From the NCBI GenBank assembly GCA_963820065.1, contig CAWFYM010000010.1, positions 372,001 to 436,000 on the forward strand: a DNA stretch of 64,000 nt, given 5' to 3'. The notes under the pieces were generated by a model. The model was not told the DNA's origin. It saw nothing but the letters and a program-made list of their open reading frames with translations, and did no database searches. The position numbers and the translations under genes are program-made. This document shows, piece by piece, positions 35,610 to 44,215 of this stretch. Within the stretch, counting starts at the first letter, position 1; each line of letters opens with the position of its first letter. The stretch comes from JANPBY01 sp963820065. GTDB taxonomy: Bacteria; Actinomycetota; Actinomycetes; DATJPE01.

Positions 35610-36785
35610 GTGCCCTCTCCCCGCGTCGCGCCGCTCGACCTGATCGCCGCCGACTCACTGCTGTCGGAGGAGGAGCGGGAGATCCGCAGTACGGTCGCTC
35701 GCTTCCTCGACACCGAGGTCCGCCCCCACCTGGCCACCTGGTACGACCGCGGCGAGCTTCCAGCGCGAGAGCTGGCCCGTGGACTCGGTTCCCTGGGCGT
35801 GCTCGGCATGCATCTCGAGGGCTACGGCTGCGCAGGCACCAGTGCGGTGGCCTATGGCCTGGCCTGCGTAGAGCTCGAGGCTGCCGACTCAGGCATTCGC
35901 TCGCTGGTGTCGGTGCAGGGCTCGTTGGCGATGTACGCCATCCACGCGTACGGCAGCGAGGAGCAGAAGAACGAATGGCTGCCGCGCATGGCCACGGGTG
36001 AAGCGATCGGCTGCTTCGGGTTGACCGAGCCCGACTTCGGGTCCAACCCGGCGGGCATGCGCACCATGGCCAAGGCCGACGGCGACGATTGGGTCCTGTC
36101 CGGCACCAAGATGTGGATCACCAACGGAGGCGTCGCCGACGTGGCGATCGTCTGGGCCCAGACCGACGACGGCATCCGCGGGTTCGTGGTCCCTACGGAC
36201 TCCCCTGGCTTCACGGCCAACCCGGTGCGCATGAAGCTGTCGTTGCGCGCGTCAGTGACCAGTGAGCTGGTGCTCGACGCCGTACGCCTGCCGAAGTCGG
36301 CGATGCTCCCGCACGCATCCGGTCTGTCCGGGCCCTTGGGCTGCCTGTCGGAGGCGCGCTTCGGGATCGTCTTCGGCGCCCTCGGTGCGGCGCGGGACTG
36401 TCTCGAGACCACGATCGACTACGCCTTGTCGCGGGAGCAGTTCGACCGGCCCATCGCGGCCTTCCAGCTGACGCAGGAGAAGGTGGCCAACATGGCCCTG
36501 GAGCTCCAGAAGGGCTACCTTCTGGCGCTGCACCTGGGGCGGCTCAAGGACTCCGGTGATCTGACCTCCCAGATGGTCAGCGTCGGCAAGCTCAACAACG
36601 TCCGCGAAGCCCTAGCCATCGCGCGCGAGTGCCGCACGATCCTGGGCGCCAACGGCATCACGTTGGAATACCCGGTCCTCCGTCACGCCAACAATCTCGA
36701 GTCGGTGCTCACCTACGAGGGGACCTCCGAGATGCACACGCTCGTGGTCGGCCAGGCGCTCACCGGGATCGCCGCGTTCCGCTGA
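35610..36785 (+). CDS. gcdH: Acyl-CoA dehydrogenase, probably glutaryl-CoA dehydrogenase
   Basis: FAD enzyme oxidising (and in glutaryl-CoA dehydrogenase also decarboxylating) an acyl-CoA. The 391-residue protein has the family motifs CFGLTEPDFGSNPAGMRT near residue 135, WITNGG, and YEGTSEMHTLVVGQALTG at the C-terminus, where E370 is the catalytic base. The FGLTEPDFGSNP and RFGIVFGALGAARDC segments resemble glutaryl-CoA dehydrogenase closely. GTG 35610 has AGGAG 5 nt upstream. It shares an operator with the CaiB-type CoA-transferase 3 kb away, which supports the glutarate assignment. Confidence 0.85.
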   Translation: MPSPRVAPLDLIAADSLLSEEEREIRSTVARFLDTEVRPHLATWYDRGELPARELARGLGSLGVLGMHLEGYGCAGTSAVAYGLACVELEAADSGIRSLVSVQGSLAMYAIHAYGSEEQKNEWLPRMATGEAIGCFGLTEPDFGSNPAGMRTMAKADGDDWVLSGTKMWITNGGVADVAIVWAQTDDGIRGFVVPTDSPGFTANPVRMKLSLRASVTSELVLDAVRLPKSAMLPHASGLSGPLGCLSEARFGIVFGALGAARDCLETTIDYALSREQFDRPIAAFQLTQEKVANMALELQKGYLLALHLGRLKDSGDLTSQMVSVGKLNNVREALAIARECRTILGANGITLEYPVLRHANNLESVLTYEGTSEMHTLVVGQALTGIAAFR

Positions 36786-36789
36786 CATC

Positions 36790-37992
36790 GTGAGCTCCGT
36801 GAGCCCTGCCGCCCCTGCTCCGGTGACGGCACCGCTGCGTCGCGCGGCGATTGGTACCGCAGCTGTCTTTGCGCTGAGCGGAGGCATGGCAGCCACGTGG
36901 ATCGCGCGGCTCCCGACCGTACGAGACCGCCTCGATACCGACACGGCGGCGCTCGGGTTCGCATTGCTGTTCATGGGGATCGGCTCGCTGTTGGTCATGC
37001 CGTTCACGGGTCCGCTGTGCGCGCGATACGGAAGCCGGCGAGTGGTCACGGTGACGGCACTGCCCGCCACCGTCCTTCTTGCCGGGCTGGGCCTGGTCCC
37101 CGACGTCGTGGCGCTCGGCGCGCTCCTGCTCGCGCTCGGAGCGTGCTACGGCGCCTGGGACGTGGCCATGAACATTCAGGCCAGCCATGTCGAACGGGCA
37201 GCGGGTCGGCCGTGGATGCCGCGCTTCCACGCGATGTGGAGCGTGGGCACGATCACCGGCGCAGGGATGGGCGCCCTGGCGGCCTGGTCGGGGGTCAGCG
37301 TCCCCTGGCACTTCGCCGCGGCCGCGGCCCTCATCGCGGTCGGCGTCGTGCTGGCACTCCGCACGTTCGTCGATGAGCGCGCCATCACCTCGGGCGCCGC
37401 CGAGGACAAGCCGGGGCGGTTCGTGAACCGGCGCCTCGTGCTCATCGGCACCATCACCTTGTGCAGCACGACCATCGAGGGAGCGGCGGCGGACTGGCTC
37501 GGCCTTCACATCACTGATGACCTCGCGGGCAGCGCGGCGCTCGCCGCCGTCGGCTACGCCGTGTTCGCCACGGCGATGACAGCCGCGCGCTTCGCCGGCC
37601 CGCCCGTGCTCGACCGGCTCGGCCGGGTCTCCGCTCTGCGTCTCGGCGGAATCACCACCGGCGTCGGCATCGTGGTGGCCGCCCTGGCGCCGACGATCGC
37701 CGTCGCGCTCGTCGGCGGCATCCTGTGGGGGCTGGGGGTCGCTCTGATCTTCCCGGCCACCATGAGCGCGGGCGGGGAGACTCCCGGTCGTTCCGCCGCC
37801 GGCATAGCCACGGTCGCCACCATCGGATACGGCGGTTTCCTCATCGGTCCCCCGGCGCTCGGGGTTCTCGGCCACGCGATCGGGCTGGATCGGGCGCTGC
37901 TCATCCTCGTGGTCCTCGCAGCCGGGATCGCCGTTCTCGCACCGGCCGCGCGCCCCCTCACCTCGGCCCAGGCCCCCGCAAACCCCTCGTGA
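36790..37992 (+). CDS. MFS transporter
   Basis: A 400-residue permease with about 12 helices and the two-half MFS pattern; the first half carries RYGSRRVV after helix 2 (motif A-like) near residue 80. The family resembles FucP/YbjJ-type transporters; its substrate is unknown. It starts 4 nt after the gcdH-like stop, so it is very likely cotranscribed and may import the same acid. Its TGA stop (37990-37992) lies inside the palindromic repeat. Confidence 0.85.
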   Translation: MSSVSPAAPAPVTAPLRRAAIGTAAVFALSGGMAATWIARLPTVRDRLDTDTAALGFALLFMGIGSLLVMPFTGPLCARYGSRRVVTVTALPATVLLAGLGLVPDVVALGALLLALGACYGAWDVAMNIQASHVERAAGRPWMPRFHAMWSVGTITGAGMGALAAWSGVSVPWHFAAAAALIAVGVVLALRTFVDERAITSGAAEDKPGRFVNRRLVLIGTITLCSTTIEGAAADWLGLHITDDLAGSAALAAVGYAVFATAMTAARFAGPPVLDRLGRVSALRLGGITTGVGIVVAALAPTIAVALVGGILWGLGVALIFPATMSAGGETPGRSAAGIATVATIGYGGFLIGPPALGVLGHAIGLDRALLILVVLAAGIAVLAPAARPLTSAQAPANPS

Positions 37993-38057
37993 TCATGCGC
38001 AGATGGCCCCTCGGCCGTTCGCCGGCGAGGGGCCATCTGCGCATGATCACGAAGGGG
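37983..38057. repeat. Full palindromic repeat, copy C, between convergent genes
   Basis: Arms 37983-38013 and 38026-38057 are complementary except for a one-base length difference (CCCCTCG against CCCCTTCG), with a 12-bp loop. Each arm contains GATCATGCGCAGATGGCC. The TGA in the left arm is the stop of the MFS gene and the complementary TGA in the right arm is the stop of gntR. It should form a stable hairpin in both transcripts. Confidence 0.9.
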
Positions 38058-38733
38058 ATGGGGCGGGGGCGGTGAGGGTGGCGGTCACTGCGTGGACGGC
38101 GTGCTCGCGATGGTCGGCCAGCAGGGCGATCGCCTGCTCGGCGTCGCCCGCCACGAAGGCCTCGGCCATGGCCTCGTGCTCGACAAGCACGGCCCGTCGG
38201 TGGCTGGCGTCGGAGTAGTAGACGAAGCGATAGACGTCGGTGGCGTCCCAGCACAAGCGGATCAGCCGCACAAGGCGGGGCATGCCACTGGTCGCGTAGA
38301 TCGCGAAGTGGAAGGCCCGGTTGGCCGCGGCCAACGCGGCGAGGTCGTCGGCTGCCGACGCCTCCTCGCACGCGAGTCGCGCCAGCTCGATGGCCGCCCG
38401 GTCGTCATCCGCGATCCGTGGGGCGCCGACCCTGATGGCCTCGGCCTCCAGCAGGGCTCGGATGCGGTAGACCTCCACGAGATCCTCGACGCTGAGCTGC
38501 GCCACGAAGTAGCCGCGATGGGGGTGATAAACGACCTGCCCTTCGCCCTCGAGGATCTTCAGCGCCTCGCGCAGCGGCACCCGCGAGACCCCGAGCCGCT
38601 CCGCAAGTGAGTCCTGACGCACCTGCTCCCCCGGAGCCAGCCGGCCGGTCCCGATCTCCTGCCGGAGGCGAGCGAGGACGGCCTCTTGTGCGGTCGGAGG
38701 GCGCGTGAAGGTGCCGCCGTCAACCGAGCTCAC
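38047..38733 (-). CDS. GntR/FCD-family transcriptional regulator
   Basis: A 228-residue regulator with an N-terminal winged helix (LAERLGVSRVPLREALKILE, residues about 47-66) and a C-terminal all-helical FCD ligand domain with the metal-type His/Asp set (NRAFHFAIY, VLVEHEAM, LADHREHA). FCD regulators sense small carboxylic acids. GTG 38733 overlaps the end of the CoA-transferase gene by 14 bp. The TGA stop lies inside the palindromic repeat. It probably binds the shared 17-bp sites at 35573 and 39871. Confidence 0.9.
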   Translation of the reverse strand: MSSVDGGTFTRPPTAQEAVLARLRQEIGTGRLAPGEQVRQDSLAERLGVSRVPLREALKILEGEGQVVYHPHRGYFVAQLSVEDLVEVYRIRALLEAEAIRVGAPRIADDDRAAIELARLACEEASAADDLAALAAANRAFHFAIYATSGMPRLVRLIRLCWDATDVYRFVYYSDASHRRAVLVEHEAMAEAFVAGDAEQAIALLADHREHAVHAVTATLTAPAPSPS

Positions 38734-39850
38734 GGCGCACCTCCGCTCCGTCGGCGTCCAACTCCGGTGGTGGTCTCCGGTAGCTCGCGGGTGTCGCCCC
38801 GAGTCCCACCGGGTTCGCCACGGTGGGTGTTCCCCCCGAGTTCACGACGGGCGCCAGCCCGAGCGACTCGGCCAGCGCGATCGCCTGGCTCACGTCGTTG
38901 ATCGGTCCGCAGGGGACTCCGGCGGCGGTCAAGCGCTCGATCCAGTCAGCGGCCGTACGCCCGCTGAGGCTCTCCTCGAGCTCGACGACGAGCCGTTCGC
39001 GATGCTCCACCCGCGCCGGGTTGGTGCCGAACCGTGGGTCGTCGGCCAGCTCGGGCCGGTCCAGGCAGCCCACGAGTGCGCGGAACTGGGCGTCGTTGCC
39101 CACGGCCAGGACCATCGCGCCATCAGCGACCCGAAGGGTCTCGTAGGGCGCGATCGACGGGTGCCGGTTGCCGAGGATCCCGGGGATGACACCCCCGGCG
39201 ACGTACCCGCTGGCCTGGTTGACCAGGGCGGAGAGCACGGAGGAGAGCAGGTTCACCTCGACGTGCTGACCCTGTCCCGTCTCGTCGCGGTGCCTCAGTG
39301 CGGCGAGGATGCCTACGGCGGCGTGCAGACCGGTCACGACGTCGACGAGGGCGACGCCCACCTTCGTCGGTTGCCCGGGAGCCGGACCGGTCACCGACAT
39401 CAGCCCACCCATCCCCTGGACGAGCAGGTCGTAGCCCGGCAGCACGGCGCCGCTGCCCGAGCCGAAGCCGGTGATGGACGCGTAGACGACACCCGGGTTC
39501 GTGGAGCTCACGTGCTCGTAGCCCAGGCCGGCCCTGCTCATGGTCCCTGGGGAGAAGTTTTCCACGACGACGTCTGCCCGGTTGGCCAGCTCGATCGCGA
39601 GCCGCTGGTCAGCAGGATCTTTGAGATCAAGAGCGACCGAGCGCTTGTTGCGATTGACACCGAGGAAGTACGTCGCGCGACCCTCGGCGTCCCAGGGAGG
39701 ACCCCAGGAGCGGGTGTCATCGCCCTGGCCCGGCCGCTCGACCTTGATCACCTCGGCGCCGAGGTCGCCCAGCATCATCGTCGCGTACGGGCCCGCCAGG
39801 ACGCGGCTGAAGTCAGCGACAAGGACTCCGTCCAGCGCTCCCGGCATCAT
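38720..39850 (-). CDS. CaiB/BaiF family III CoA-transferase, probable glutarate CoA-transferase
   Basis: Moves CoA between acyl-CoA and a free acid. The 376-residue protein opens with LVADFSRVLAGPYATMMLGD and has the expected catalytic aspartate D170 in VALVDVVTG. The glycine-rich loop near residue 131 (GSGSGAVLPGYD) is also present. In glutarate catabolism a protein of this family activates glutarate with succinyl-CoA for glutaryl-CoA dehydrogenase, which fits the context here. ATG 39850 is leaderless-type. Confidence 0.85.
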   Translation of the reverse strand: MMPGALDGVLVADFSRVLAGPYATMMLGDLGAEVIKVERPGQGDDTRSWGPPWDAEGRATYFLGVNRNKRSVALDLKDPADQRLAIELANRADVVVENFSPGTMSRAGLGYEHVSSTNPGVVYASITGFGSGSGAVLPGYDLLVQGMGGLMSVTGPAPGQPTKVGVALVDVVTGLHAAVGILAALRHRDETGQGQHVEVNLLSSVLSALVNQASGYVAGGVIPGILGNRHPSIAPYETLRVADGAMVLAVGNDAQFRALVGCLDRPELADDPRFGTNPARVEHRERLVVELEESLSGRTAADWIERLTAAGVPCGPINDVSQAIALAESLGLAPVVNSGGTPTVANPVGLGATPASYRRPPPELDADGAEVRRELG

Positions 39851-39856
39851 CCGGCC

Positions 39857-39862
39857 AGCCTA
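39857..39862 (-). promoter_or_regulatory. Leaderless-type -10 box of the CoA-transferase gene
   Basis: TAGGCT on the minus strand, 6 nt before the ATG at 39850; no Shine-Dalgarno sequence. Confidence 0.5.
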
Positions 39863-39870
39863 CGCCGACA

Positions 39871-39887
39871 TCGGATATTGGATCCAA
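39871..39887. promoter_or_regulatory. GntR-type operator at the CoA-transferase/gntR promoter
   Basis: On the minus strand the site reads TTGGATCCAATATCCGA, identical to 35573-35589. It occupies the spacer between the -35 and -10 of the leaderless promoter. Autoregulation of the gntR operon is expected. Confidence 0.75.
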
Positions 39888-39894
39888 AGACCGG

Positions 39895-41043
39895 TCAGCT
39901 CGGGGTCGCTGCGGCCAGCTGACCGCACGCGCCGTCAATCTCGCGCCCACGGGTGTCGCGAACGGTCACCGTGACGCCGTGGGCTTCGAGACCTCGGACG
40001 AAGGCCTCCTCATCCCGACGGCGCGACGCCGTCCACTTCGAGCCGGGGGTGGGGTTCAGCGGGATCAGGTTGACGTGCACGAGTCGTCCCTTGAGCAGCC
40101 TCCCCAACAGGTCGGCCCGCCAGGCCTGGTCGTTGATGTCCCTGATCAGGGCGTACTCGATCGAGACCCGACGACCGGTGGTCGCGGCGTAGGCCCAGGC
40201 GGCGTCGAGCACCTCGGCGACCTTCCACCGGGTATTGACCGGCACCAGCTCGTCGCGCAGCTCGTCGTCCGGCGCGTGCAGCGACACAGCCAGGCGGACG
40301 GGGATGCCGACCTCCGCCAGGTCCTTGATGCGGGGGACGAGGCCGACGGTGGAGACCGTGATCCCCCGTGCAGACATCCCCAGCCCGCCAGGGACCGGGT
40401 CAACCAGGCGGCGTACGGCGCCGAGCACCGCGCGGTAGTTGGCCAACGGCTCCCCCATGCCCATGAAGACGACGTTGGAGACCCTCCCGATGCCGCCAGG
40501 GATCTGCCCGCGAGCCAAGGACCGAGCCCCCGCAACGACCTGCTCGACCACCTCGCCCGTGGACAGGTTGCGCGTGAGTCCCGCCTGACCGGTGGCGCAG
40601 AACGGGCAGTTCATGCCGCACCCTGCCTGCGATGACACGCACAACGTCACCCGCCCCGGGTAGCGCATGAGGACCGACTCGACCAACGTGCCGTCGAACA
40701 GCCGCCACACCGTCTTGACCGTCTGGCCGTCGTCACAGCTGATCTCGCGTACGGGCTCGAGCAGCCGCGGCGTCAATGTTCGGGCGAGCACCGGGCGCAG
40801 TCGTGCCGGGATGTCCGACCACTGAGCCGGGTCATCGGCGAGATGACCGAAGTAGTGGGTGGCCACCTGGTCGGCCCGGAAGGCCGCTTCTCCCAGATCG
40901 GTCACCCAGGACCTGCGCTCAGACGGGGTCAGGTCAGCCAGATGCCGCGGCGGCTTGGCCCGGCGAGGGCTGACGAAAACCAGTTCCCCGGGCGCGGGCG
41001 CCGCTGTGACGACGCGTGCCTCTGCCTCTTCTGCACCGCTCAT
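39895..41043 (-). CDS. rlmN: 23S rRNA (adenine-2503-C2)-methyltransferase, dual-specificity RlmN
   Basis: Radical-SAM enzyme methylating A2503 of 23S rRNA and A37 of some tRNAs. The 382-residue protein has the cluster motif CGMNCPFC, preceded by SQAG. The RlmN signatures VFMGMGEPLANY, ISTVGLVP-like segment VSTVGLVPRIKDLA and the C-terminal VTVRDTRGREIDGACGQL with the mechanistic cysteine are present. ATG 41043 overlaps the cdsA stop (ATGA). A longer frame upstream to 41247 reads through cdsA and is rejected. Confidence 0.95.
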   Translation of the reverse strand: MSGAEEAEARVVTAAPAPGELVFVSPRRAKPPRHLADLTPSERRSWVTDLGEAAFRADQVATHYFGHLADDPAQWSDIPARLRPVLARTLTPRLLEPVREISCDDGQTVKTVWRLFDGTLVESVLMRYPGRVTLCVSSQAGCGMNCPFCATGQAGLTRNLSTGEVVEQVVAGARSLARGQIPGGIGRVSNVVFMGMGEPLANYRAVLGAVRRLVDPVPGGLGMSARGITVSTVGLVPRIKDLAEVGIPVRLAVSLHAPDDELRDELVPVNTRWKVAEVLDAAWAYAATTGRRVSIEYALIRDINDQAWRADLLGRLLKGRLVHVNLIPLNPTPGSKWTASRRRDEEAFVRGLEAHGVTVTVRDTRGREIDGACGQLAAATPS

Positions 41044-41885
41044 GTGCCGATGAACACGTTGAGCAGCAGCCAGACGACCGGAGCCGACAGCAGGAGCGAA
41101 TCGATCCGGTCCATGAGTCCCCCATGACCCGGCAGCAACCGACCCATGTCCTTCACGCCGATGTCGCGCTTCACCATGGACTCGCACAGGTCGCCGAGGA
41201 CGGCGCTGCACACCACGGCCAGACCGAGGAGCAGCCCCTGCCACCACTCACCCTCCAGAAGCAGCGGAACGGCCACGGCACCGGCCACCGCACAGAAGAG
41301 CACGGATCCGGCGAAACCCTCCCACGACTTCTTCGGGGATATCGCAGGCGCCATCGGGTGCTTGCCGAACAAGACACCGAGCGCGTAACCGCCGATGTCG
41401 CTGGCGACCACGACGAGCACGAACGTGACGATCCGCTCGACACCTTGGGATTCGGTGACCATGAGCACCGCGAACCCGGCGAGCAGTGGGAGATACCCAA
41501 GCACGAACAGCCCGGCGGACACATCGCGCAGATAGCCGTCGGCCCCGTCGAAGAGTCGCCAGACCAACACCGCCAGGACGCTCAAGGCCAACGCGACCAC
41601 CAGCCCGTCGGTGCCCGACTCGTACGCCGCGACGTACATCGCGGTCCCTCCGAGCAGAACCGGCACACGGGGAACGTGGATCCCCGCCGTCGCCAGCGCC
41701 TGGCACAGCTCCCAAGCAGCCACGGCCAACGCGACGGCGACCAGGGCGCTGAAGGCCGCCGGGTCGAGCAAGGACACCAGGACCAGCGCGGCCAGTCCGA
41801 CCCCGACGCCGATCGCCAGCGGAAGATTACGTCCGGCCCGCGAAGGCGCAGAGGCCGGCGCGTCGCTGGGTGGGTCGACGGTCAC
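41040..41885 (-). CDS. cdsA: Phosphatidate cytidylyltransferase
   Basis: Makes CDP-diacylglycerol from phosphatidate and CTP, the branch point of phospholipid synthesis, in the membrane. About 281 residues with some eight membrane segments. The CDP-diglyceride synthase signature at the C-terminal half reads SPKKSWEGFAGS, then GDLCESMVKRD and LPGHGGLMDRIDSLL. GTG 41885 has GGAGG 9 nt upstream; a longer frame to 41993 reads into frr. It starts 4 nt after the frr stop and overlaps rlmN. Confidence 0.95.
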   Translation of the reverse strand: MTVDPPSDAPASAPSRAGRNLPLAIGVGVGLAALVLVSLLDPAAFSALVAVALAVAAWELCQALATAGIHVPRVPVLLGGTAMYVAAYESGTDGLVVALALSVLAVLVWRLFDGADGYLRDVSAGLFVLGYLPLLAGFAVLMVTESQGVERIVTFVLVVVASDIGGYALGVLFGKHPMAPAISPKKSWEGFAGSVLFCAVAGAVAVPLLLEGEWWQGLLLGLAVVCSAVLGDLCESMVKRDIGVKDMGRLLPGHGGLMDRIDSLLLSAPVVWLLLNVFIGT

Positions 41886-41889
41886 GAGG

Positions 41890-42447
41890 TCAGACCTCCA
41901 AGAGCTCGGCTTCCTTGTGCTTGAGCAACTCGTCGACCTGAGCCACGTGCCTGTGGGTGACCTCCTCGAGCTCCTTCTCGGCCCGACGGACATCGTCCTC
42001 GCCAGTCTCGCCGTCCTTCATCATTCGGTCGAGCTCTTGATTCGCGTGCCGGCGAATGTTGCGCAGTGAGACTCTCGCGTCCTCCGCCTTGTGCTTGGCG
42101 ACCTTGATGTAGTCGCGCCGCCGCTCTTCGGTCAGCTGGGGAAACATCACCCGGATGATCGATCCGTCGTTGGTGGGGTTGACCCCGAGGTCGCTGTCGC
42201 GAATGGCCTTCTCGATGGCGGCCAGGCTGCCTTTGTCGTAGGGCGAGACGACCGCCATCCGGGCTTCGGGCACCTGGAACGAGGCGAGCTGGGTGACAGG
42301 CGTCATCGCACCGTAGTAGTCGACGACGATCTTGTTGAACATGGCCGGGTGAGCGCGCCCGGTGCGGATGGCAGCGAAGTCCTCCTTGGCGACCGTCACC
42401 GCCTTCTCCATCTTCTCCTCGGCTTCAAACAGAGTCTCGTCGATCAC
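41890..42447 (-). CDS. frr: Ribosome recycling factor
   Basis: Splits post-termination ribosomes together with EF-G. The 185-residue protein has the RRF hallmarks VAKEDFAAIRTGRAHPAMF, the hinge VPEARMAVVSPYDKGSL and NPTNDGSIIRVMFPQLTEERR. Length is exact for the family. GTG 42447 has AGGAG upstream; the longer frame to 42750 lies within pyrH. It follows pyrH by 67 nt, which may include a minor promoter. Confidence 0.96.
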   Translation of the reverse strand: MIDETLFEAEEKMEKAVTVAKEDFAAIRTGRAHPAMFNKIVVDYYGAMTPVTQLASFQVPEARMAVVSPYDKGSLAAIEKAIRDSDLGVNPTNDGSIIRVMFPQLTEERRRDYIKVAKHKAEDARVSLRNIRRHANQELDRMMKDGETGEDDVRRAEKELEEVTHRHVAQVDELLKHKEAELLEV

Positions 42448-42514
42448 AGGGCGCTCCTGGGGCAGGTCGGTACGTCGGGGTCGTGCGCGCGGTCGCGCGG
42501 CGTGACTAGCAGCA

Positions 42515-43264
42515 TCACGCGGCGATCGAGACCAGGGTGCCGATCTTCTCACCGCGGACCGCACGGGCGATGTTGCCCTCGGTAAGCAGGTCGAAGACCA
42601 CGATGGGGAGCTCGTTGTCCATGCACAGGCTGATCGCGGTGGCGTCGGCGACCTTGAGCCCGCGAGCCAAGACTTCGCCGTACGCGAGGCGGTCGAACCG
42701 CACGGCCTCGGGATGAGTCTTGGGGTCAGCGTCGTAGACCCCGTCCACACCCTTGGCCATCAAGACGACCTCGGCGCCGACTTCAAGGGCCCTCTGAGCC
42801 GCGCACGTGTCGGTGGAGAAGAACGGAACGCCCAGTCCTGCACCGAAGATGACGACCCGCCCCTTCTCGAGGTGGCGGCTCGCCCGCCGCGGCACGTACG
42901 GCTCCGCGACCTGCCCCATGGCGATCGCCGTCTGCACCCGCGTCTCGACACCCGCCTTCTCGAGGAAGTCCTGCAGGGCGAGGCAGTTCATGACCGTGCC
43001 GAGCATGCCCATGTAGTCCGCGCGGGACCGATCCATGCCGCGTTGGGAGAGCTCGGCGCCGCGGAAGTAGTTGCCGCCACCGATGACGACGGCCACCTGG
43101 GTGCCGCCCCGCACGACCTCGGCGACCTGCCGGGCGATCGCGTGGACGGTGTCGGGGTCCACACCCAGCCCTTCGCCACCGGCGAAGGCCTCCCCGGACA
43201 GCTTGAGCAGCACCCGTCGATAACCGGAAGGGGCATCGCCAGGACCGGGCGCGGGGTCATTCAC
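42515..43264 (-). CDS. pyrH: UMP kinase
   Basis: Phosphorylates UMP to UDP, an allosteric hexamer of the amino-acid-kinase fold. The 249-residue protein has LLKLSGEAFAG at the N-terminus (phosphate loop), VIGGGNYFRG, MGMLGTVMN, and VYDADPKTHPEA near residue 170. GTG 43264. It is placed between tsf and frr, the usual bacterial order. Confidence 0.96.
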   Translation of the reverse strand: MNDPAPGPGDAPSGYRRVLLKLSGEAFAGGEGLGVDPDTVHAIARQVAEVVRGGTQVAVVIGGGNYFRGAELSQRGMDRSRADYMGMLGTVMNCLALQDFLEKAGVETRVQTAIAMGQVAEPYVPRRASRHLEKGRVVIFGAGLGVPFFSTDTCAAQRALEVGAEVVLMAKGVDGVYDADPKTHPEAVRFDRLAYGEVLARGLKVADATAISLCMDNELPIVVFDLLTEGNIARAVRGEKIGTLVSIAA

Positions 43265-43306
43265 GAGAGGCAGTCTGCCACGGGACCGTGGGGCATCTTC
43301 CCTTGC

Positions 43307-44137
43307 TCAGGCGCCGACGCTCTCTCCCACCTCAAACCGGGCAAAACGGGTCACCGTGATGCCTGCGTCGGCGAGCACGGTCTGCACGCTGCGCTTGGAG
43401 TCGAGCACCGAGGCCTGCTCGGTGAGAACCACGTCCTTGAAGAAGCCGTTGAGCCGACCCTCCACGATCTTGCCGAGGGCAGCCTCTGGCTTGCCCTCTT
43501 CCTTGGCGGTCGCCTCGGCGATGCGGCGCTCGGACTCGACGGTCTCCGCAGGCACCTCGTCACGGGTGACGAACTGCGGACGCATGGCGGCCACCTGCAT
43601 GGCCGTGGACCGTGCTGTCTCGGCGTCGTCCCCGGTGAACTCCACGAGCACGCCGACCTGCGGCGGCAGGTCAGAGGCTTTCCGGTGGAGGTAGGTGGCG
43701 ACCTTTCCCTCGAGCAGAACGAAGCGCTTCAGCTCGAGCTTCTCCCCGATGACCGCCGACAGGCCGGTGATGTTCTCCTCCACCGTCTGGCCGTCCTTGA
43801 GGCGCTCGGACAGCAGCGCCTCGAGCGAAGCGGGACGACTGGCCGAGACGTGGGCGACGATGTCGGTCGCCAACGACTGGAACTGCTCGTTCTTGGCGAC
43901 GAAGTCGGTCTCGCAGCCGAGCTCGACCATGGCTCCTTCGGCGGCGGCCACCAGGCCGTTGCCAGCGGTTCTCTCGGCTCCACGCTTTTGCACCTTGGCA
44001 GCACCCTTGATGCGCAGGGCCTCGGTCGCAGCGGCGAAGTCTCCGTCGCTCTCTTCCAGAGCGCGCTTCGCATCCATCATCCCGGCGCCCGTGGCGTCCC
44101 TGAGCTTCTTGACGTCAGCGGCGGTGAAAGTAGCCAT
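43307..44137 (-). CDS. tsf: Elongation factor Ts
   Basis: Guanine-nucleotide exchange factor of EF-Tu. The 276-residue protein has KKLRDATGAGMMDAKRALEE at the start (N-terminal UBA-like domain), the core KNEQFQSLATDIVAHV and the C-terminal QTVLADAGITVTRFARFEVG. Length is normal. ATG 44137. It lies 78 nt after rpsB; the pair is cotranscribed in most bacteria. Confidence 0.97.
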   Translation of the reverse strand: MATFTAADVKKLRDATGAGMMDAKRALEESDGDFAAATEALRIKGAAKVQKRGAERTAGNGLVAAAEGAMVELGCETDFVAKNEQFQSLATDIVAHVSASRPASLEALLSERLKDGQTVEENITGLSAVIGEKLELKRFVLLEGKVATYLHRKASDLPPQVGVLVEFTGDDAETARSTAMQVAAMRPQFVTRDEVPAETVESERRIAEATAKEEGKPEAALGKIVEGRLNGFFKDVVLTEQASVLDSKRSVQTVLADAGITVTRFARFEVGESVGA

Positions 44138-44215
44138 GCCTGGATCAGCCCTTCGCAGTGGTCAATGTCGTGGTGGTCAATGAAGGAGCGAGCGTGTAAC
44201 CGCCCCAGGAGGTGG

